A stretch of DNA of 64,000 nucleotides from Methanoculleus sp. 7T (lineage in GTDB: Archaea > Halobacteriota > Methanomicrobia > Methanomicrobiales > Methanoculleaceae). Positions 52,658-61,403 of this stretch are shown one piece after another. The position numbers and the translations under genes were made by a program. The stretch lies in NCBI RefSeq assembly GCF_023195915.1, contig NZ_JALPRP010000001.1:1302001-1366000 (forward strand), read 5' to 3'. The notes below the pieces were generated by a model. That model was not told the DNA's origin and ran no database searches. It saw only the letters and a program-made list of their open reading frames with translations. Within the stretch, counting starts at the first letter, position 1. Every line of letters starts with the position of its first letter.

Positions 52658-54080
52658 GACTCTCATATCGATATGTCCTCTCGTCCAGCGGCAGATCCTG
52701 TATCAGGAACTGATACTTGCCGCGTCGAGTGCGGGGGATCTTTCCGACGAAGCGGATGGTCACATCCACGTCGCCTTCGAACTTCTTCTCAAGTTCCCGG
52801 AGAATATACTCGGTATCTCGGTCGGTATATCCCGGTTTCCTCACGATCCGGAGGAGTACCTCGCCTTCCTTCTTCTGGTAAAACTGAAACTGTGCAACGT
52901 TGTCGAAGACATCGGAGTGCATATTGACCGCCGTCATCGATATCAGCCGGCGGCTCTTCGTCACGATGAACTCGTGCAGGCGCCCTTCCACCTTCTCGAG
53001 CAGGGGGTACTGCCTTCCGCAGGAGCACGGGCCGTTTCCAAGGACCGCCACGTCCATGGTCCGGTAGCGGATGAGGGGGAAGATAGGGTTCATAAGGCTT
53101 GTCGCGACCACCTCCCCCATCGCCCCGGGTCCCTCCACGGGGCGTCCGTCTCTTCCGATGAGTTCGACGATGCCGTATTCGGGGAAGATGTGGTAGTGGG
53201 TGCTCTCCTCGCACTCCCCGGCAAGCACGGTCTGCTCGGAGTTCCCGTACCACGAGAAGACCCGGCACTTGAAGGCCTCTTCGAGGAGGCTCCGTTGCCA
53301 GGGGTAGAGGTTCTCGGACCCGCAGAGGATCGCTTTTACCGTCGGGAACGGCGCGACCTCGTGGTCCACCATGTACCGGGCCAGGATCACGGCCATCGAG
53401 GGGTACGACTGGATGAACCGAGGCCGGAACCTCCGGATCCGGTCGATGTAGGCGGGCAAGGTCTCTTCGGTCATGTGATGGGAGGACATCAGGAGCCAGC
53501 GGCCGAAGAGGGTCTTCTTCCAGTAGACCTCGTCTTTGGCGGACCCGACGATGTAGCCGCGGAGGACGACACATTTATCGCCGAACCGGTAGCCGACGCG
53601 GTCCCACTGGGTCTTCATGAACGCCCACTCGCGGGCCCGGGAGGCGCCTTTCTCGTAGTAGAACCCGACCGGGATGCCGGTGGAGCCGCCGGTAGTGACG
53701 TATTCGAAGGCGGTTTCGGGGTAGTTCGTGGCTTTGAGGTCGGCGAGGTTGTTCTGGAGGTCTTCCCGGGTCAGGAAGGGGAGGCGTTCGAGGTCGCGAA
53801 GGGTCTGGATATCCTCGGGAACGAGGCCTCGCTCGTCGAAGACCCGGCGGTAGTAGGGGACGTTTGCGTAGGCGTGGTCGAGCAGGCGCGCGAGCGCCTG
53901 CAGTTGGTAGGCCTCCAGTCTCTCCCGGCTCCACCCCCGGGACTCTTGGAGGAGGGCGTAGGTCTCTCTATATGCGGAGTATGCCGGGAGTACGCGAAGT
54001 GCCCTCATCGTCACAGAGTTTTCAAGCCCGAGAGCCTTCAACCTCCGAAATATCATCCGCATGCCTATCGACATCGCCAT
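52650..54080 (-). CDS. CapK-like adenylate-forming ligase, copy 1
   Basis: This 476-residue ANL-superfamily protein resembles CapK and phenylacetate-CoA ligase. Visible motifs are the P-loop-like TTGGSTGIPVGFYYEK, FSWYGNSEQTVLAGECEES, RYRTMDVAV and, near the C-terminus, PRTRRGKYQFLI with the expected catalytic Lys. CSCGRQYPLLEKVEGR is also typical. It would activate an acid with ATP and pass it to CoA or an amine. It is coupled to capA. A 512-bp stretch (53461-53972) is almost identical to copy 3. ATG 54080 follows AAGGA; other in-frame ATGs (54095, 54074, 54062) remain possible. Confidence 0.88.
   Translation of the reverse strand: MAMSIGMRMIFRRLKALGLENSVTMRALRVLPAYSAYRETYALLQESRGWSRERLEAYQLQALARLLDHAYANVPYYRRVFDERGLVPEDIQTLRDLERLPFLTREDLQNNLADLKATNYPETAFEYVTTGGSTGIPVGFYYEKGASRAREWAFMKTQWDRVGYRFGDKCVVLRGYIVGSAKDEVYWKKTLFGRWLLMSSHHMTEETLPAYIDRIRRFRPRFIQSYPSMAVILARYMVDHEVAPFPTVKAILCGSENLYPWQRSLLEEAFKCRVFSWYGNSEQTVLAGECEESTHYHIFPEYGIVELIGRDGRPVEGPGAMGEVVATSLMNPIFPLIRYRTMDVAVLGNGPCSCGRQYPLLEKVEGRLHEFIVTKSRRLISMTAVNMHSDVFDNVAQFQFYQKKEGEVLLRIVRKPGYTDRDTEYILRELEKKFEGDVDVTIRFVGKIPRTRRGKYQFLIQDLPLDERTYRYESHG
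53461..53972 (-). repeat. CapK-like conserved block, copy 1
   Basis: This block of 512 bp differs from 60325-60836 at only two positions by eye. It encodes the N-terminal half of the ligase. Confidence 0.9.
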
Positions 54081-54590
54081 GTCGATCCTTCGCATTAAAC
54101 GTTTTGCTTAAGTCGGAACGGATTGGCACCGGCAGCAGAGCAGAGGGGCGGATACTCCCGGGGCATGGTAGAGTTTGTTTAAAAAAAGTTTTCGGAATAC
54201 GGGATGGATACCTGATCCCGGCACGATGCACGGCAGAAATGCTTTAAAAAATCTGGAAATAACTTTTTCTCCGCAAAAATGACCCAGATGTCGTCGTATG
54301 TCCCCGAGCGGCTGCCCTCCCATGAACCGAACGAGACATCGTCCACGGCAAGAAGGCGGAGTGCGACCATGCCCCTACCTCACGCATCGCTGTATATAAT
54401 GATTTCCATCTGAATGACCTGGTCCCGCGGCCGGAGGCGCTTTCCGATCCGGGCAGGAGAACCCTCATCCTATGGGGGCGATCGCACTCCATCGTAAGGC
54501 TCGGCGAGCCCGCAGAAAGATATATATGATGCAGGGAGGTGATTAGAGGTCGCCGAACGGCAAACAGGGTAACGAGGAGATAGTGACGGA
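54081..54590. other. AT-richer spacer upstream of the acyltransferase genes
   Basis: This 510-bp gap separates the divergent capK1 and the first acyltransferase gene. It contains long A/T runs (54179-54290), a 63-codon minus-strand ORF (54179-54370) whose first third has gene-like codon use but no recognised relative, and a TATA box (54519-54528) for the plus gene. A perfect GGAGGTGAT at 54535-54543 has no start codon at useful spacing. Confidence 0.4.
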
Positions 54591-55607
54591 ATGACCGCGA
54601 GCACAATCGACGATAAAGATACCTGGGATACCTTCATTGACGAAAGTCCATCCGGACTCCTCTTTCACAAGTGGGACTACTTGCACTTGACGGCAAAGCA
54701 TACGGAGAGCACGCTCCTCCCGTATGCGGTCTATAAAGGGAACGAACCCATCTGTGCCTTCCCGCTCTTCTGCAAGAGGGTGCACGGCGTGAGCACCGTC
54801 TTCTCCCCTCCGCCCCTCACCATAATTCCCCATCTAGGGTGCGTGATGAGCAAAAACTTCGAGGGGCTTAAGCAGAGCAAAAAGGAGTCCCTCCTTGGAC
54901 TGGTCGCAGAGGATATCCGGAATGAGATCCGGGACCTCTCGCCGAACTACCTCTCGATAACCTTCGTCCCGGAGTTCAACGACATACGCCACTACCTCTG
55001 GGACCGATGCGATGCAAAGATCCGGTATACCTACACCATCAACCTGGAGCAGCCGCTTGAGGTAATCTGGAACAACCTTCACTACAAGTTACGGAATAAA
55101 CTGAAGAAAGAAGCCGGGTCGGGTCTTAGGTTGGAGAAGTCGGACGATGTATCCACGCTTCACCGGCTCGTCTCCGAGCGCTACCGGGACCCGTCGCTCG
55201 ATATCCCGCCCATCAAGCGGGGTTACCTCGAAGATCTCGTGCGTGCCTATCCGGACAGGATCGGGGTCTACTACCTCTACGATACGGAGGATGAGGTCGC
55301 GGGGGTAGTGGCGACCCAGGAGTACAAACGGTTTCTGCTCTGGATGGGGACGCCACGGCTGGAGAGCGCTCATGCCGGCAACGAGTACCTCCAGTGGCTC
55401 TTGATCCGGCATGCGAAGGCCCAAGGTTACCGGACCTTCGAGAACATGGGGGCGAACAACCGGGACCTGATCTTCTTCAAGTCGAGGTTCAACCCTGACC
55501 TCACGATGTACTTCCAAGTCGAGAAGAAGGATACCCTCGGGGCGTTCTCCGAGTGGGCATACCTCTCCTTCGTCAAAAAACTGATGACTGCGGCCGGCAG
55601 GATATAG
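54591..55607 (+). CDS. FemAB/GNAT-like N-acyltransferase, copy 1
   Basis: The 338-residue protein belongs to the double-GNAT FemAB-like group. It shares GLLFHKWDY near residue 25, FSPPPLTIIPH near 70-80, RNKLKKE near 165-172, NEYLQWLLIRHAKAQGY and FENMGANNRDLIFFKSRFNP with its two neighbours. FemAB-like enzymes transfer aminoacyl or acyl groups to amino groups of cell-surface precursors. No signal peptide or membrane helix is seen, so it acts in the cytoplasm. The start is supported by GAGGAGAT upstream. The true donor (aminoacyl-tRNA or acyl-CoA) is unknown. Confidence 0.82.
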   Translation: MTASTIDDKDTWDTFIDESPSGLLFHKWDYLHLTAKHTESTLLPYAVYKGNEPICAFPLFCKRVHGVSTVFSPPPLTIIPHLGCVMSKNFEGLKQSKKESLLGLVAEDIRNEIRDLSPNYLSITFVPEFNDIRHYLWDRCDAKIRYTYTINLEQPLEVIWNNLHYKLRNKLKKEAGSGLRLEKSDDVSTLHRLVSERYRDPSLDIPPIKRGYLEDLVRAYPDRIGVYYLYDTEDEVAGVVATQEYKRFLLWMGTPRLESAHAGNEYLQWLLIRHAKAQGYRTFENMGANNRDLIFFKSRFNPDLTMYFQVEKKDTLGAFSEWAYLSFVKKLMTAAGRI

Positions 55608-55853
55608 TGCCGTCGCCGGACCCTGCCCCTTCATCTCCCTCACTATTTTACTTCTCATCGGAGTGATGACTTACAATTCTATGAGTCCGGTATCCGGACC
55701 CCCGTCGCCCGGAAGGACCCGGAGGGATCCTGGGTTTATGTAGCGCCGGGGGCTCCGCGCTCTACCGCTGCCGCCGGCGACCGCTACGTTTATCTAGGAA
55801 ACCGCTGGTAGTAGGAAACCTGTCGGATCTCGACAGAGTGGGGGAAGAACGAT

Positions 55854-56882
55854 TTGCCAGTCAAGGTTGTCACTGACAGGGAGACGTGGGATGCATTCAT
55901 CGATGCCAGCCCAGCCGGCCTCCTCTTCCACAAATGGGATTTTTCGAAGATCACAGAACGTTATACAGGATATACGGCCCGCCTCTATGGGATCTATAAG
56001 GGGGAGGAACTCCTCGCCGCCTGTCCGCTCTTCTGCAAGCGAACCGGCGGCCTCTCTATCGTGCTCTCTCCCCCGCCCATGCAGGCGGTCATACCCTATC
56101 TGGGCGTCGTGATGGGCAGAGACTACGCAGCGGCAAAGCAGAGCAAGAAAGAGTCGGCGTTGCAGGTGGTCGCCGAAGGACTCCGAGAAGAACTCGGGAA
56201 CCTAACTCCGAACTACCTCTCAATGAAGTTTGTTCCGGGTTTTCACGACATCCGCCAGTTTATTTGGGATGGTTACCAGGCCCGGATCAACTACTCTTAC
56301 GCGATCGACCTCGCCCCTCCTCTCGAAACCCTCTGGGAGAACCTGAACGGGAAGTTGCGGACAAGCCTCAGGAAGTTCGAAGAGAACGGGTACTACCTGG
56401 AGGAGAGCGATGATCTCAATCTCTTCTACGAGACAGTAAGCCGACGGTTCAGCCAACCGGAGATGGACATCCCGATGATCACCAGACAGTACTTCGAGGA
56501 GATCTTCCGGGCATACCCGGATCACGTGCATGTCTACCACCTCTATGACCGGGACGGAGACCTCAAGGGCGTCGGCACGACCCAAGAGTACAAGCGATAC
56601 GTTCTGTGGGTCGGAGGGCCGAAGATAAACGGGACGTCGGCAAACGAGTATCTCCAGTGGCTCCTGCTCCGGGACGCGAAAAGGAAGGGATTTTCGGAGT
56701 TTGAGAATACGGGTGCGAACAACCCGAACCTGAATATGCATAAGGCGAAGTACAACCCGGACCTCTCGATTTATCTCGAGGTGAGCAAGAAGGACGGCTT
56801 GGGGAAGGCGGCGGAGTGGCTCTACAGCAACGTCGTCAACAGACCGTGGATTAAGAGGAGAGTGGTCCCCTACATCGAGTAG
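55854..56882 (+). CDS. FemAB/GNAT-like N-acyltransferase, copy 2
   Basis: This 342-residue paralogue shares GLLFHKWDF, FSPPPMQAVIPYLGVV, PEMDIPMITRQYFEEIFRAY, NEYLQWLLLRDAKRKG and FENTGANNPNLNMHKAKYNP with copies 1 and 3. The only start giving the family N-terminus is TTG 55854, 9 nt after a GGGGGAAG run. It is separated by 246 bp from copy 1, so it may have its own promoter. The C-terminal end WIKRRVVPYIE is shared with copy 3. Confidence 0.82.
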   Translation: MPVKVVTDRETWDAFIDASPAGLLFHKWDFSKITERYTGYTARLYGIYKGEELLAACPLFCKRTGGLSIVLSPPPMQAVIPYLGVVMGRDYAAAKQSKKESALQVVAEGLREELGNLTPNYLSMKFVPGFHDIRQFIWDGYQARINYSYAIDLAPPLETLWENLNGKLRTSLRKFEENGYYLEESDDLNLFYETVSRRFSQPEMDIPMITRQYFEEIFRAYPDHVHVYHLYDRDGDLKGVGTTQEYKRYVLWVGGPKINGTSANEYLQWLLLRDAKRKGFSEFENTGANNPNLNMHKAKYNPDLSIYLEVSKKDGLGKAAEWLYSNVVNRPWIKRRVVPYIE

Positions 56883-57049
56883 CGCACGCACCCGGCGGGC
56901 CCTGTGGGGGCCGGGTCTCTTCCGGACCGCCGGGGAATGGTACAGGCCCCTATGACTGACGGGCGCCCAAGGCAAGATATAAATAGGTGTTAGAGCGATC
57001 CTGCAACGGACGCGATCCGGCACGACCGATCGGCTGGATGTTGGGCTCT

Positions 57050-58081
57050 ATGGCGCTTGAACTCATAAATGATAAGGAAGTATGGGACGCGTTCGTTGAT
57101 ACAAGTCCACATGGGCTGCTTTTTCATAAGTGGGATTACACAACGATCACCGCGCAGCATACAGGTTACCGGCTTCTCCCCTACGGGGTCTACAAGGGGG
57201 AGGAGCTCGTCTGTCTCGCCCCGCTCTACTTCAAGAGCACGCATGGGATAAAGACGCTCTTCTCACCCCCGCCCATGCAGGCGGTCATCCCCTACCAGGG
57301 CCTCATCCCGGCAAAGGAGTTCGATACGCTGAAACTGAGCAAGAGGGAGGCGATCATGGATCTCATCGCGGGCGACCTCTCTGCCGAGATCGACGCGATC
57401 TCACCGCATTATTTCTCCCTGACTCTCGTGCCGGGCCTCGCCGACATCAGGCAATTCCTTTGGCGGGGGTATACCCCGAAGGTCCGCTATACTTACATCA
57501 TCGACCTCTCGCAGCCGGCCGAAGCGATCTGGGGCGGCTTCCACAGCAAACTGCGCGGCAAGATCCGGAAGGCCGAGGAGGCCGGAATGAACCTCGTGCG
57601 GAGCAGAGACATCTCGGAGTTGTATGCGTCGATTACCGAACGGTTCAGTCAACCCGAGATGAACATCCCGATGATCAGCCGAGCCTACTTTGAGGACCTC
57701 TTCCGGGCGTACCCCGACCATCTCGCGGCCTACTACCTCTACGACCGGGAAGGTGCGCTCACGGCGGCTGTCGCCACCCAGGAGTACAGGCGTTTCCTGT
57801 TCTGGATGGGGGCGCCGCGGATCGAGAGCGGCTATGCCGGGAACGAGTATCTCCAGTGGCTCCTGATTCGGCATGCAAAGGCTTGCGGGTATCCGATCTT
57901 TGAGAATATCGGGGCGAACACACCGAACCTGAACTTCTTTAAATCCCAGTTCTGCCAGGGTCTGGGCATCTACGTGGAGGTCTGCCGGAAGGATATGGTC
58001 GGAACCCTGGCGGAATGGGCGTACAGTTCCATCGTCAACAAACCCTGGCTGAAGCGCAAGGTCGTCCCCTACATCGACTGA
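57050..58081 (+). CDS. FemAB/GNAT-like N-acyltransferase, copy 3
   Basis: This 343-residue paralogue has GLLFHKWDYTTIT, FSPPPMQAVIPYQG, QPEMNIPMISRAYFEDLF, NEYLQWLLIRHAKACGY and FENIGANTPNLNFFKSQF. A TATA box (56976-56985) predicts transcription from about 57006, so ATG 57050 (or 57038) is the start and the in-frame codon at 56987 is too early. It meets capK2 tail to tail with 4 bp between stops, binding the acyltransferase and ligase genes into one locus. Confidence 0.82.
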   Translation: MALELINDKEVWDAFVDTSPHGLLFHKWDYTTITAQHTGYRLLPYGVYKGEELVCLAPLYFKSTHGIKTLFSPPPMQAVIPYQGLIPAKEFDTLKLSKREAIMDLIAGDLSAEIDAISPHYFSLTLVPGLADIRQFLWRGYTPKVRYTYIIDLSQPAEAIWGGFHSKLRGKIRKAEEAGMNLVRSRDISELYASITERFSQPEMNIPMISRAYFEDLFRAYPDHLAAYYLYDREGALTAAVATQEYRRFLFWMGAPRIESGYAGNEYLQWLLIRHAKACGYPIFENIGANTPNLNFFKSQFCQGLGIYVEVCRKDMVGTLAEWAYSSIVNKPWLKRKVVPYID

Positions 58082-58085
58082 TCCG

Positions 58086-59474
58086 TCAGAGATCCCCGAT
58101 TGAGATCGGAAGTTTCTGAATGAGGTACCGGAACTTACCGCCCTCCGTGCGAGGGATCTCGTCGACGAAACGGACATGCACGTCCACGTCGTCACCGAGT
58201 TGCCACCGGAGTTCACGGGTCAACTGCCGGGTATCCTCGTCGGTGTACGTGGGCTTTCTGACGACCTTTATAATCAGTTCGCCCATCTTCTCTTGGTACA
58301 TCTGAAACTGCCTGATGTTCTCAAAAGCTCCCGATTCGTAGTTGATGGGGGTGACGGAGATCAAATGCCCGCTTCGGGTCACGATGAACTCTTGGAGCCT
58401 TCCTTCCACCTTCTCGAGCAGGGGGTACTGCCTTCCGCAGGAGCATGGGCCGTTTCCAAGGACCGCCACATCCCTGGTCCGATAGCGGATGAGGGGGCAG
58501 GCGAAGTTGGTGAGGTTTGTCGCGACCACCTCCCCCATCGCCCCGGGTCCCTCGACGGGGCGTCCGTCTCTTCCGATGAGTTCGACGATGCCGTATTCGG
58601 GGAAGATGTGGTAGTGGGTGCTCTCCTCGCACTCCCCGGCAAGCACGGTCTGCTCGGAGTTCCCGTACCAGGAGAAGACCCGGCACCCGAAGGCCTCTTC
58701 GAGGAGGCTCCGTTGCCAGGGGTAGAGGTTCTCGGACCCGCAGAGGACCGCCTTCACCGTCGGGAACGGTGCGACCCCGTGCTCTCGCATGAATCTAGCC
58801 AGAATCACGGCCGTAGAAGGATAGGCATGGATGAACCGAGGCCGGAACCTCTGGATCCGGTCGATGTAGACGGGCAGGGTCTCTTCGGTCATCTGGTGGG
58901 AGGACATGATCAACCAGCGCCCGAAGAGCGCTCGCTTCCAGTAGATGCCGCTCGATGCCGCGTCCACCACATGCCCCCGGAGGACGACGCATTTGTCGCC
59001 GAACCGGTAGCCGACGCGGTCCCACTGGGTCTTCATGAACGCCCACTCCCGGGCCCGTGAGACACCCCGCTCGTAGTAGAATCCCATGGGGGTGCCGGTG
59101 GAACCTGATGTGCGCACGTACTCGAAGGCCGTCTCGGGGTAATTTTTGGCCTTCAGGTCGGGGAGGTTTGCCTGGACAATCTCTTTTGTCAGGAAGGGGA
59201 GGCGTTCGAGGTCGTGGAGGGTTTGGATATCCTCGGGAACGAGGCCTCGCTCGTCGAAGACCCGGCGGTAGTAGGGGACGTTTGCGTAGGCGTGGTCGAG
59301 CAGGCGCGCGAGCGCCTGCAGTTGGTAGGCCTCCAGTTCCTCCCGGCTCCACCACTGTGACCGCTGGAGGTGCGTGTACATCTCCCGATAGACCCGGTAG
59401 GACGGCACCAGGCTGAGCGCCTTTATGGTGAGCGGATTTGCACGGGATACCCATTTCAAAAGATCGGCCTTCAT
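58086..59474 (-). CDS. CapK-like adenylate-forming ligase, copy 2
   Basis: This 462-residue paralogue of copies 1 and 3 carries RTSGSTGTPMGFYYERG, FSWYGNSEQTVLAGECEES, RYRTRDVAV and PRTEGGKFRYLI with the catalytic Lys. It differs most from the others in the first 40 residues and in the last 130, where the acid-binding and mobile lid regions lie. Short blocks (for example 59239-59337) are identical to copies 1 and 3. ATG 59474 has GGAGATG upstream. It lies 15 bp downstream of copy 3, so both are probably one transcript. Confidence 0.87.
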   Translation of the reverse strand: MKADLLKWVSRANPLTIKALSLVPSYRVYREMYTHLQRSQWWSREELEAYQLQALARLLDHAYANVPYYRRVFDERGLVPEDIQTLHDLERLPFLTKEIVQANLPDLKAKNYPETAFEYVRTSGSTGTPMGFYYERGVSRAREWAFMKTQWDRVGYRFGDKCVVLRGHVVDAASSGIYWKRALFGRWLIMSSHQMTEETLPVYIDRIQRFRPRFIHAYPSTAVILARFMREHGVAPFPTVKAVLCGSENLYPWQRSLLEEAFGCRVFSWYGNSEQTVLAGECEESTHYHIFPEYGIVELIGRDGRPVEGPGAMGEVVATNLTNFACPLIRYRTRDVAVLGNGPCSCGRQYPLLEKVEGRLQEFIVTRSGHLISVTPINYESGAFENIRQFQMYQEKMGELIIKVVRKPTYTDEDTRQLTRELRWQLGDDVDVHVRFVDEIPRTEGGKFRYLIQKLPISIGDL

Positions 59475-59489
59475 GCACACATCTCCCGG

Positions 59490-60917
59490 TCAGGCGGATA
59501 TGTCCGAGGGTATATTCTCGCTCTTTGTCGGCTCCCTTTCGCCGAATCGGATCGGCAGGCTCTGGACGAAGTAGCGGTACTTGCCGCGGGCGGTGAGGGG
59601 AATGCTGTCGACATACCTGATGGTGACGACAACGTCGTCCCCGCAACTCCGGCTCACCTCATGATAGAGATACTCCGCGTCCAGATCGCTGAACCCGGGT
59701 TTTCTCACGACGTTTAGGATGACTTCCCCAACCTTCTCTTGGTAGAATTGAAACTGTTTAACATTATCGAACGCATCGGTATCGATGTTCATGGTAATCC
59801 CGGAGAGAAGTTCCCCCTTGCCCGTCACGATGAAGTCTTGGACACGGCCTTCCACGCGTTCGAGCAAGGGATAGTTCCTCCCGCAGGTGCAGGGTCCTTG
59901 GGCTGCCGTGGCAAGGTCCATGGTCCGATAGCGGATGAGGGGACAGACGAAGTTGGTGAGGTTTGTCGCGACCACCTCCCCCATCGCTCCGGGTCCCTCG
60001 ACGGGGCGCCCGTCTCTCCCGATGAGTTCGACGATGCCGTATTCGGGGAAGATGTGGTAGTGGGTGCTCTCCTCGCACTCCCCGGCAAGCACGGTCTGCT
60101 CGGAGTTCCCATACCAGGAGAAGACCCGGCACCCGAAGGCCTCTTCGAGGAGGCTCCGCTGCCAGGGGTAGAGGTTCTCAGACCCGCAGAGGACCGCCTT
60201 CACCGTCGGGAACGGTGCGACCCTGTGGTCCACCATGTACCGGGCCAACGCGGCGGCTGTGGATGGGTACCCCTGGATAAACCTGGGTTTGAACCTCCGA
60301 ATCCGGTCAATGTAGGCGGGCAGGGTCTCTTCGGTCATGTGATGGGAGGACATCAGGAGCCAGCGGCCGAAGAGGGTCTTCTTCCAGTAGACCTCGTCTT
60401 TGGCGGACCCGACGATGTAGCCGCGGAGGACGACGCATTTATCGCCGAACCGGTAGCCGACGCGGTCCCACTGGGTCTTCATGAACGCCCACTCGCGGGC
60501 CCGGGAGGCGCCTTTCTCGTAGTAGAACCCGACCGGGATGCCGGTGGAGCCGCCTGTAGTGACGTATTCGAAGGCGGTTTCGGGGTAGTTCGTGGCTTTG
60601 AGGTCGGCGAGGTTGTTCTGGAGGTCTTCCCGGGTCAGGAAGGGGAGGCGTTCGAGGTCGCGAAGGGTCTGGATATCCTCGGGAACGAGGCCTCGCTCGT
60701 CGAAGACCCGGCGGTAGTAGGGGACGTTTGCGTAGGCGTGGTCGAGCAGGCGCGCGAGCGCCTGCAGTTGGTAGGCCTCCAGTCTCTCCCGGCTCCACCC
60801 CCGGGACTCTTGGAGGAGGGCGTAGGTCTCTCTATAGGTGCTGTAGGAAGGAAGGATGCCGAGGGCTTTCGCCGTGAACGACTCCCGGCCGCAGATCCTC
60901 TCTCCCAGACGAATCAT
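59490..60917 (-). CDS. CapK-like adenylate-forming ligase, copy 3
   Basis: This 475-residue paralogue has an N-terminal half almost identical in DNA to copy 1 and a different C-terminal third (NIDTDAFDNVKQFQFYQEKV; catalytic Lys in LTARGKYRYFV). ATG 60917 follows GAGGAG at 7-8 nt. It is the first gene of a capK3-capK2 transcript with a predicted leader of about 170 nt: the TATA box lies at 61110-61122, and the leader contains a perfect 11-bp hairpin at 61011-61036. Confidence 0.87.
   Translation of the reverse strand: MIRLGERICGRESFTAKALGILPSYSTYRETYALLQESRGWSRERLEAYQLQALARLLDHAYANVPYYRRVFDERGLVPEDIQTLRDLERLPFLTREDLQNNLADLKATNYPETAFEYVTTGGSTGIPVGFYYEKGASRAREWAFMKTQWDRVGYRFGDKCVVLRGYIVGSAKDEVYWKKTLFGRWLLMSSHHMTEETLPAYIDRIRRFKPRFIQGYPSTAAALARYMVDHRVAPFPTVKAVLCGSENLYPWQRSLLEEAFGCRVFSWYGNSEQTVLAGECEESTHYHIFPEYGIVELIGRDGRPVEGPGAMGEVVATNLTNFVCPLIRYRTMDLATAAQGPCTCGRNYPLLERVEGRVQDFIVTGKGELLSGITMNIDTDAFDNVKQFQFYQEKVGEVILNVVRKPGFSDLDAEYLYHEVSRSCGDDVVVTIRYVDSIPLTARGKYRYFVQSLPIRFGEREPTKSENIPSDISA
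60325..60836 (-). repeat. CapK-like conserved block, copy 3
   Basis: Partner of 53461-53972; two differences in 512 bp by eye. Confidence 0.9.
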
Positions 60918-61010
60918 CGTGTTCTCTCCTCTTCTCATGTGATCTTCTGCCGTGTGCACCGCGGCGGCGTCGATCCGTTGCCTCTTCTCTTCGCCGCTCC
61001 CCGTTCATCC

Positions 61011-61036
61011 GCCCGGGCGGCACAAGCCGCCCGGGC
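61011..61036 (-). promoter_or_regulatory. 11-bp hairpin in the capK3-capK2 leader
   Basis: GCCCGGGCGGC (61011-61021) pairs perfectly with 61026-61036 across a 4-nt loop. The minus-strand TATA box at about 61110-61122 predicts transcription from near 61090, placing the stem inside the leader. Confidence 0.5.
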
Positions 61037-61360
61037 AAGAGGGGTTATGGTCCTGATTGCCTCTCCTCGGCAGGACCCCCGGTACATCGGGATAGTATAC
61101 CCCCAAACACTGTATATATAAATTGGCATGCCGTCATGGGGTCCATTTGAAAATGGGGTTCTGTAACTGCATGGATGCCTCGTCAGGGGGGTCACGACGG
61201 CGTGCGGATCCGGCCTCTATCGGCGAGCAGTCGGATACTCCGAATTTCCTGCGTGATAATCCCGTTTGACGAACCCAAGACGTTGATTGGATAATTTGGA
61301 TAAACTATAAATACGCAAAAGCCTATCAGGGGTATGTCTTGGTAAGATAAGGCGATAGTC

Positions 61361-61403
61361 CCCGGAGCCGCGTACCGTCGATGCGACGGTGCGCGGCCCC
61401 GGG
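61361..61403 (+). promoter_or_regulatory. Long hairpin over the start region of the radical SAM gene
   Basis: Positions 61361-61380 pair with 61384-61403 (20 positions, one A-C mismatch, one G-U pair, loop ATG). The TATA box at 61305-61314 puts the mRNA start near 61335, so the stem lies in the leader and contains the GTG start 61389. Confidence 0.6.

Noticed and set aside
54179-54370. 63-codon minus-strand ORF between capK1 and the first acyltransferase
   Set aside because: Only its first third has gene-like codon use and the rest is AT-rich spacer; possibly a decayed fragment, not annotated as a gene.
54535-54543. Perfect ribosome-binding site GGAGGTGAT
   Set aside because: No start codon at 4-12 nt, and it lies upstream of the predicted transcription start; probably coincidental.
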